NCBI GenBank assembly: GCA_017619355.1
Contig: JAFZSO010000021.1
Location: 1 to 63,664, forward strand
From: Muribaculaceae bacterium
GTDB lineage: Bacteria; Bacteroidota; Bacteroidia; Bacteroidales; Muribaculaceae
Length of the DNA stretch: 63,664 bases
Reading direction: 5' to 3'
Shown: piece by piece, positions 59,010 through 63,664 of the stretch
How positions within the stretch are numbered: position 1 is the stretch's first letter
Layout: the number at the start of each line of letters is the position of its first letter
The notes under the pieces: model-generated
The model's database searches: none
What the model was told of the DNA's origin: nothing
What the model saw: the letters and a program-made list of their open reading frames with translations, nothing else
Made by a program: the position numbers and the translations under genes

Positions 59010-59894
59010 ATGCACAATTATATGGAAAATCCTCAAATACAGGAAAATACCCAATCGCAGCAACCGGAGATAAAACCTGCCGTGCTCGATTATGATGACT
59101 TAAGAAAGATGATTCCCTTCTTCGACGGGAAGGAAAAATTGTGCCGTTGGTGCATGAGACGCCTGTCGATGGACAAGGTGAACAAGCTTCACAGCGACAA
59201 CTGCCACACGCCAGGCGTTCCTTTTGTGCAAGGCGTACTCAAGGATCTCGATATTACCCTTAAAATCAAGAATGAAGAAATCTTGAAAAACCTGCCTGAA
59301 GGTGGTTTCATCACCGTATCGAACCACCCCTTTGGTGCACTCGACGGCATCATGCTCATCAAGATCATTGGTGAGCAGCGCCCCGACTTCAAGGTGATGG
59401 TGAACATGTTCTTGAACCACATCGGCGCCATGAGGCCCAACTTCATAGATGTTGACCCCCTTGCCAGCGATGATCCCGCCAAGCGTGCCGTGTCGATGAA
59501 GGGCATTGCCGAGGCCTTGCGCCATGTGAAGGAGGGGTCACCTATTGGATTCTTCCCCGCCGGCGCGGTGTCGAAGTTCAAGTGGACATGGGGCGTGCGC
59601 ATTCAGGACCGCCCCTGGCAACCCACCATCATGCGCATCATCCAGAAGCTGAACGTGCCCATCATCCCCATCTACTTTCACGGGCACAACAGTGCATGGT
59701 TCACCTTCCTGGGCATGGTAGACTGGCGACTGCGCACTCTGCGCCTGCCCGCCGAGGTGTTCCACACCAAGGGAAAAACCCGCCGTATCTCCATCGGCAA
59801 TCCCATCATGCCCGAGGAATATGCGCAATATACTGTGCCTGAAGACCTGGCCACCTTCCTGAAAGACAAAACCTACTCAATGAAAAAATGGTAA
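59010..59894 (+). CDS. Lysophospholipid acyltransferase family protein (PlsC-like)
   Basis: 294 residues. Acyltransferase box SNHPFGALDGIML (the HPF variant of NHxxxxD, near residue 105) and a downstream FFPAGAVSKF matching the EGT-type block with F-x-P-x-G. Cytoplasmic or membrane-peripheral; likely 1-acylglycerol-phosphate or ornithine/lipid acyltransferase. First gene of a tight run with a sigma54 regulator, lptE, an unknown and secG, all envelope-related. M5 (59022) is an alternative start. Confidence 0.85.
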   Translation: MHNYMENPQIQENTQSQQPEIKPAVLDYDDLRKMIPFFDGKEKLCRWCMRRLSMDKVNKLHSDNCHTPGVPFVQGVLKDLDITLKIKNEEILKNLPEGGFITVSNHPFGALDGIMLIKIIGEQRPDFKVMVNMFLNHIGAMRPNFIDVDPLASDDPAKRAVSMKGIAEALRHVKEGSPIGFFPAGAVSKFKWTWGVRIQDRPWQPTIMRIIQKLNVPIIPIYFHGHNSAWFTFLGMVDWRLRTLRLPAEVFHTKGKTRRISIGNPIMPEEYAQYTVPEDLATFLKDKTYSMKKW

Positions 59895-59901
59895 TCACAC
59901 T

Positions 59902-61155
59902 ATGATAAAGAATACTGACATATTAAATATCCAGCGACGCTTTGGCATCATAGGCAATGCGCCTGTGCTCATCAACGCGATTGAGCGCGCACTGCAGGTA
60001 GCACCCATCGACCTCTCTGTGCTGATCATTGGCGAGAGCGGTACGGGTAAGGAATTCTTCCCGCAAATCATCCACACCAACAGCGCCCGCAAGCACAACA
60101 AGTATATCGCCGTGAACTGCGGTGCCATTCCCGAAGGCACCATCGACAGCGAACTCTTCGGACACGAGAAAGGTGCTTTCACCGGCGCTATCTCGTCACG
60201 CAAAGGCTATTTTGAAGAGGCCAACGGCGGCACTATCTTCCTCGACGAGGTGGCTGAGTTGCCCCTCACCACGCAGGCTCGCCTGCTCAGGGTGCTGGAA
60301 TCGGGCGAATACCTCAGGGTGGGTTCCTCGGAAGTGCAGAAGACCAACATCCGCATTGTGGCGGCCACCAACAAGGACATGACGCAGGCCGTGAAGGAAG
60401 GCAAATTCCGCGAAGACCTCTTCTACCGCCTCTCGACCGTGCAGATCATTATTCCACCACTCAGGGAACGCGGCAACGACATACTGCTGCTCACCCGCAA
60501 GTTCTCTCATGACTTTGCCGACAATCACCGCATGCCGCCCGTCGAGTATGACGAAAGCGCCAAGGGCGCCATTCTCAACTACCGCTGGCCCGGCAACGTG
60601 AGGCAGCTCAAGAACATTGTGGAACAGATTGCCCTCTTTGAGGCGGGCAACACCATTGACCGCGAAAAGATGATGCAGTATCTGCCGGCTATGGCCGACA
60701 ATACCAAACCCATCGTCGCTTCCAACAACTCACAGTTTGACTACAACCAGGAGCGCGAACTCGTGTTCAAGATGATCTTCCAGATGCAGAAGAAGATAGA
60801 GGAAATCGACTCCTTGCTCAAGAATGCCAACGTGACTGCTTCGCACATCAATGCCGATGTGGCCGCACTCAAGCGAGAGTCGAAACAGCTTGTGCCCATC
60901 ACCACACAGACCTCCCCCTCGCTGCGTCAGCCCTCTTATGAGTTGAGCGACAACGACAATCAGCATCCCGTGCACGACGTGAACATCGTCGACATCGATG
61001 CCCATCCCTCGATCAAGACGCTCGAAGACACCGAACGCGAAACCATCATTCATGCCCTGGAGCGCAACAGAGGCAAACGCAAAAAAACGGCCGAGGAACT
61101 CAACATATCAGAGCGCACCCTGTACCGCAAAATCAAAGAGTATGGCCTTGATTAA
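59902..61155 (+). CDS. Sigma54-dependent transcriptional activator without receiver domain
   Basis: 417 residues. AAA+ activator domain: Walker A GESGTGKE (44-51), sigma54-contact loop GAFTGA (about 92-97), Walker B TIFLDEVAELP, and RWPGNVRQLKN. A linker with a helical QMQKKIEEIDSLLKNANV stretch leads to a Fis-type helix-turn-helix (RGKRKKTAEELNISERTLYRKIKEYGL). There is no N-terminal receiver or sensory domain, so control must come from a partner protein or from expression level. It implies an RpoN in this organism. Its end overlaps lptE by 14 bp. Confidence 0.92.
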   Translation: MIKNTDILNIQRRFGIIGNAPVLINAIERALQVAPIDLSVLIIGESGTGKEFFPQIIHTNSARKHNKYIAVNCGAIPEGTIDSELFGHEKGAFTGAISSRKGYFEEANGGTIFLDEVAELPLTTQARLLRVLESGEYLRVGSSEVQKTNIRIVAATNKDMTQAVKEGKFREDLFYRLSTVQIIIPPLRERGNDILLLTRKFSHDFADNHRMPPVEYDESAKGAILNYRWPGNVRQLKNIVEQIALFEAGNTIDREKMMQYLPAMADNTKPIVASNNSQFDYNQERELVFKMIFQMQKKIEEIDSLLKNANVTASHINADVAALKRESKQLVPITTQTSPSLRQPSYELSDNDNQHPVHDVNIVDIDAHPSIKTLEDTERETIIHALERNRGKRKKTAEELNISERTLYRKIKEYGLD

Positions 61156-61696
61156 GAATGTGACACATCGCCTTCACGTGGCCCGCCTGGCACGTTGCTG
61201 CTGCCTGGGGTTGCTGCTGGTGCTCAGCGCGTGCACCTTCACCAAGTTCTATAGCCTGAATGGTGCTTCGCTCGACTATAACACCTACAAGACCATCTCG
61301 TTTGGCAACTTCCCCATACGCGCAGCACTCGTGTATCCGCCATTGCAGCAGCTTTTCGAGAACAAACTCACCGATATGGTGGCGCAAAACACCCGCCTGC
61401 GCGTGCTCGACACTCCCAATACCGACCTGCGCATGGAAGGCGAAATCACTGGCTACACCCTCACCCCGCAAGCCGTGGGAGAGAACGCCTATGCTACTCA
61501 GACCCGACTCACCATCAGCGTGAGGGTCAAGTACGTTGACAACAAGAACGACGCACTCTCGGTCGACCAGTCCTACTCAGCCTACCGTGACTTTGACAGC
61601 AACCAGATGCTCACCGATGTGCAGGACGAACTCTGTAACCAGATTTGCGACGACCTCAAGGACCTCATCTTCAACGCCACTCTCGGCAACTGGTAA
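61142..61696 (+). CDS. lptE: LPS-assembly lipoprotein LptE family
   Basis: 184 residues. Signal peptide and lipobox (VLSACTF, Cys about 29). The core is the LptE-like fold (FPIRAALVYPPLQQLFENKLTDMV...LRMEGEITGYTLTPQAV), the outer-membrane partner of LptD in LPS export. The ATG at 61142 is inside the sigma54 gene's last codons, so the genes are coupled. A much longer frame upstream (from 60998) is a shadow of that gene. Confidence 0.85.
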   Translation: MALIKNVTHRLHVARLARCCCLGLLLVLSACTFTKFYSLNGASLDYNTYKTISFGNFPIRAALVYPPLQQLFENKLTDMVAQNTRLRVLDTPNTDLRMEGEITGYTLTPQAVGENAYATQTRLTISVRVKYVDNKNDALSVDQSYSAYRDFDSNQMLTDVQDELCNQICDDLKDLIFNATLGNW

Positions 61697-61702
61697 TACA
61701 CT

Positions 61703-62476
61703 ATGGAACACGATTTTATCAACGACATACGACGGCTGATCAACAACAGCAAGGAACCCATCTCTACCGAGTGGCTCCATCAGGCGCAGCAGGCATTCCC
61801 CTATAGTCCGCTGCCCGCCATCCTGTTCCTGCGCAACAACGGCATAGATGGCAACGAGCAACTGCTCGACCGCCTCGCCATTGCCTCGCCCGACCGCAAT
61901 GCGCTGGCTCTGCTGCTGGGCACCGACGCCAAGCTCTTTGCCGACTTCTATCCGCCCGAAATGCCTGCGGTGGAACTGGACACCGAGGCCACCATCGACA
62001 AGTTCCTCAACTCCTATGGCAGCACCAGCCAGAAGGAAATCGATGCCATCAGCAACGCCATCTTCAATCCTGCACCTGACTATGCCGACATTCTCGCCGC
62101 TCAAGAGCAAGAAAACGGCACCGACGGCCAGAACGCCAATTTGCCCCTCACCAAGGAAGATGAGCTCATCAACAGCTTTATTGAGCAAACGAAGCAAAAA
62201 GAATTTGAATCTTCGCCTTCGCCCTCACACAGCCATGTAGAGCAACAGGAAGTGGCCGAAGTTGCCGATATACCTATCAGTGAACCAAGCGTTTACAACG
62301 ATTCTATGCTCAGCGAAAGTCTGGCGAAAATGTACATTTCAAGGCACAAATACGACAAGGCTCTTGAAATTATTGAAAACATAAATTTGAATTTTCCAGA
62401 AAAAAGTATTTACTTTGCAGACCAAATTCGCTTTTTGCGGAAATTGGTGACTTATCAGCAGTTTAATAAACATTAA
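61703..62476 (+). CDS. Hypothetical protein between lptE and secG
   Basis: 257 residues, no signal peptide. Mostly helical, acidic, with a Ser/Glu-rich low-complexity linker (about 165-195) and a C-terminal tetratricopeptide-like helical pair (LAKMYISRHKYDKALEIIENINLNFPEKS). This matches the uncharacterised Bacteroidetes protein that usually sits at this position. A TPR-like adaptor at the envelope export operon is plausible; nothing more can be said. Gap to secG is 10 bp. Confidence 0.8.
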   Translation: MEHDFINDIRRLINNSKEPISTEWLHQAQQAFPYSPLPAILFLRNNGIDGNEQLLDRLAIASPDRNALALLLGTDAKLFADFYPPEMPAVELDTEATIDKFLNSYGSTSQKEIDAISNAIFNPAPDYADILAAQEQENGTDGQNANLPLTKEDELINSFIEQTKQKEFESSPSPSHSHVEQQEVAEVADIPISEPSVYNDSMLSESLAKMYISRHKYDKALEIIENINLNFPEKSIYFADQIRFLRKLVTYQQFNKH

Positions 62477-62486
62477 TTATAAGAAA

Positions 62487-62801
62487 ATGTATCAAGTCTT
62501 TTCTGTACTTATTTTGATCGCCTCTGTCCTCTTAGTTATAGTGGTACTGATTCAAAAATCTAAAGGTGGAGGTCTTGCTTCTAACGTAAGCAACTACAAC
62601 CAGATGCTCGGTGTGCGCAAAACCACCGACTTCGTAGAAAAAGCAACTTGGGGACTCGCTATTTTCATCTGCGTCCTCAGCATCTTGTCGTGTATCTTCA
62701 CCAGCACAAGATATATCTCTAACGGCGCTAAGCCGACCATCGAGAACGTGCCCGTGCAGCAGCAAAGCACTCCATTCCAGACTCCCGACCAGGGACAGTA
62801 A
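62487..62801 (+). CDS. secG: Protein-export channel subunit SecG
   Basis: 104 residues. Two transmembrane helices (about 3-22 and 54-72) joined by the conserved loop VLIQKSKGGGLAS, then a short polar tail ending in Gln/Thr/Pro residues. Accessory subunit of SecYEG. Last gene of the acyltransferase-sigma54-lptE unit, closed by a perfect hairpin 15 bp later. Confidence 0.95.
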   Translation: MYQVFSVLILIASVLLVIVVLIQKSKGGGLASNVSNYNQMLGVRKTTDFVEKATWGLAIFICVLSILSCIFTSTRYISNGAKPTIENVPVQQQSTPFQTPDQGQ

Positions 62802-62816
62802 TCAGTGCTTCGCTCC

Positions 62817-62904
62817 GTGAGAGCAGGCTCTCACATCTTTTCTACACACAAGACATTTTAGTACAGCACACGCATGCGCCTATTGAGTATTCTCAAGTGG
62901 GCGC
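62817..62904 (+). terminator. Terminator hairpins after secG
   Basis: Perfect GTGAGAGC-AG-GCTCTCAC (62817-62834) followed by ATCTTTTCT; a second stem GCGCC/GGCGC with TTGAG/CTCAA (62876-62904) follows before the helicase promoter. Confidence 0.75.
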
Positions 62905-62944
62905 CTGCTTTGTTGTGCGCTTGTGCTACTTTTGTTGACTGCGC

Positions 62945-62975
62945 TTGTTTACCTCTTCCGAATTGCCTATCTTTG
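62945..62975 (+). promoter_or_regulatory. Promoter of the helicase gene
   Basis: TTG (62945-62947), 20 nt, TATCTTTG (62968-62975): full consensus, leader of about 30 nt to the ATG at 63011. Confidence 0.7.
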
Positions 62976-63010
62976 CACCACTAATTCTCATTAGTTATAA
63001 TATGTAAGGC

Positions 63011-63664
63011 ATGAGTCAAGCTGTTTCGCCCATATTGATGCTCCAGAAGCAGAAGATGCTGCTGCAGGCTGAGTACGCCGCCGAACGCGAAGAGTTCCGG
63101 CGGCTCACTGAGACTATGGGCATTGAGCGCAAGGTGAAACGCGGCGACTGCTGGTGTCCCGTACGACTGGGCCGCCACTACTACAACTCGCTCAACCAGC
63201 TGGTGGTGGAAGCGTTTCGCGATGAGGACAGCGACATTGAGCACAACTTCGAGTATGGGCGCCAGGTAATGTTCTTCAACATCGATGCCAGCGGCGATAT
63301 CACCTACCTGCCCTTCACCGCCTCGGTGAGTTATGCCAAGGAGAACCGCATGGTGATTGTGCTCGCCGACACTTCGCAACTCGACCGCCTCGCCGACTGC
63401 CCATATCTGGGGGTGCAGCTCTCGTTCGACGAAACTACCTATCGCCTGATGATGGAGGCGCTCGACCGTGTGATCAAGGCTAAAGGCAATCGCCTGGCGC
63501 AGCTGCGCGATCTCTTCTATAACCGCAGCCGCACCGAAACCTTCACCTTCCAGCCCATGCGCTTCCCGTGGCTCAACCCCACGCAGGAACACGCCGTGAA
63601 CGAGGTGCTGCGTGCCAAGGATGTGGCCATCGTTCACGGCCCGCCTGGCACTGGAAAGACTACC
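63011..63664 (+). CDS. SF1 DNA/RNA helicase (IGHMBP2/UPF1-like), N-terminal part
   Basis: The first 218 codons are in the window; the gene runs off the edge. The N-terminal region is a helical and beta-barrel accessory part (MSQAVSPILMLQKQKMLLQAEY...FFNIDASGDI). The Q-motif-like FPWLNPTQEHAV precedes Walker A in AIVHGPPGTGKTT, which ends at the last base. The family unwinds DNA or RNA in repair or RNA turnover. ATG at 63011 is chosen because it follows a full promoter. Remaining helicase motifs cannot be checked. Confidence 0.88.
   Translation, partial: MSQAVSPILMLQKQKMLLQAEYAAEREEFRRLTETMGIERKVKRGDCWCPVRLGRHYYNSLNQLVVEAFRDEDSDIEHNFEYGRQVMFFNIDASGDITYLPFTASVSYAKENRMVIVLADTSQLDRLADCPYLGVQLSFDETTYRLMMEALDRVIKAKGNRLAQLRDLFYNRSRTETFTFQPMRFPWLNPTQEHAVNEVLRAKDVAIVHGPPGTGKTT

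Noticed and set aside
60998-61141. Longer start for lptE
   Set aside because: The added 48 residues are an out-of-frame reading of the sigma54 regulator's helix-turn-helix and would bury the signal peptide.

Overview
The window is a chromosomal segment of a Bacteroidales bacterium, probably a gut Muribaculaceae- or Prevotellaceae-like lineage. This is inferred from Bacteroidetes promoters (TTG-N19/20-TAnnTTTG), the near absence of Shine-Dalgarno sequences, the gene sets psd-pssA-DUF4834, DUF177-rpmF-fabH-era-der and lptE-secG, and secreted proteins ending in paired dockerin repeats. No rRNA, CRISPR array or complete prophage is visible. One tRNA (Pro, anticodon CGG) is present.

Layout. 0-6.3 kb: the end of a dockerin protein, an LTA-synthase-type sulfatase, a lipoprotein/phospholipid operon (psd, pssA, DUF4834, DUF4923) and tyrS. 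6.3-12.4 kb: a gene-free repeat-bearing stretch, then an A+T-richer defence-like island. It holds an XRE regulator with a DinD-like tail, a single-chain nuclease-methylase with its own specificity subunit, a 37-codon ATPase stub and a zinc-ribbon RhuM protein. 12.4-19 kb: a D-2-hydroxyacid dehydrogenase, then parA-parB-DUF5683-lytic transglycosylase-D-Ala-D-Ala dipeptidase on the minus strand. 19-28 kb: three tandem secreted M6 metalloproteases with dockerins, a radical SAM protein and an LD-carboxypeptidase. 28-37 kb: glycosyltransferase, RNase H, shikimate kinase, a 33-bp-period repeat array in front of an AAA_14/DUF4143 ATPase, a leucine-rich-repeat dockerin protein, an in-frame MazG-DeoC fusion and a C_GCAxxG_C_C protein. 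37-46.7 kb: DUF177-rpmF-fabH-era-der, WbqC-like protein, lepB, murF, ddl and tRNA-Pro. 46.7-52.7 kb: a REP-associated transposase among REP palindromes and a 1587-residue secreted repeat protein. 52.7-63.7 kb: MATE transporter, pgi, acetyltransferase, two envelope-type unknowns, acyltransferase-sigma54 regulator-lptE-secG, and the start of an SF1 helicase.

How the genes fit together. Much of the window is envelope building: phosphatidylethanolamine synthesis (pssA, psd), peptidoglycan assembly and turnover (murF, ddl, transglycosylase, dipeptidase, LD-carboxypeptidase), export (lepB, secG) and LPS transport (lptE). It is interspersed with secreted dockerin-tagged proteins and with accessory islands.

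The least expected signals are two predicted stand-alone minus-strand small RNAs (about 36.73-36.90 kb and 41.55-41.61 kb), each with its own promoter and terminator. Others are the 33-bp periodic array at 30.96-31.29 kb, a conserved CCTAATGACCGAT element seen three times just past terminator hairpins, the layered defence island, and REP elements that have become the coding sequence of the transposase C-terminus.
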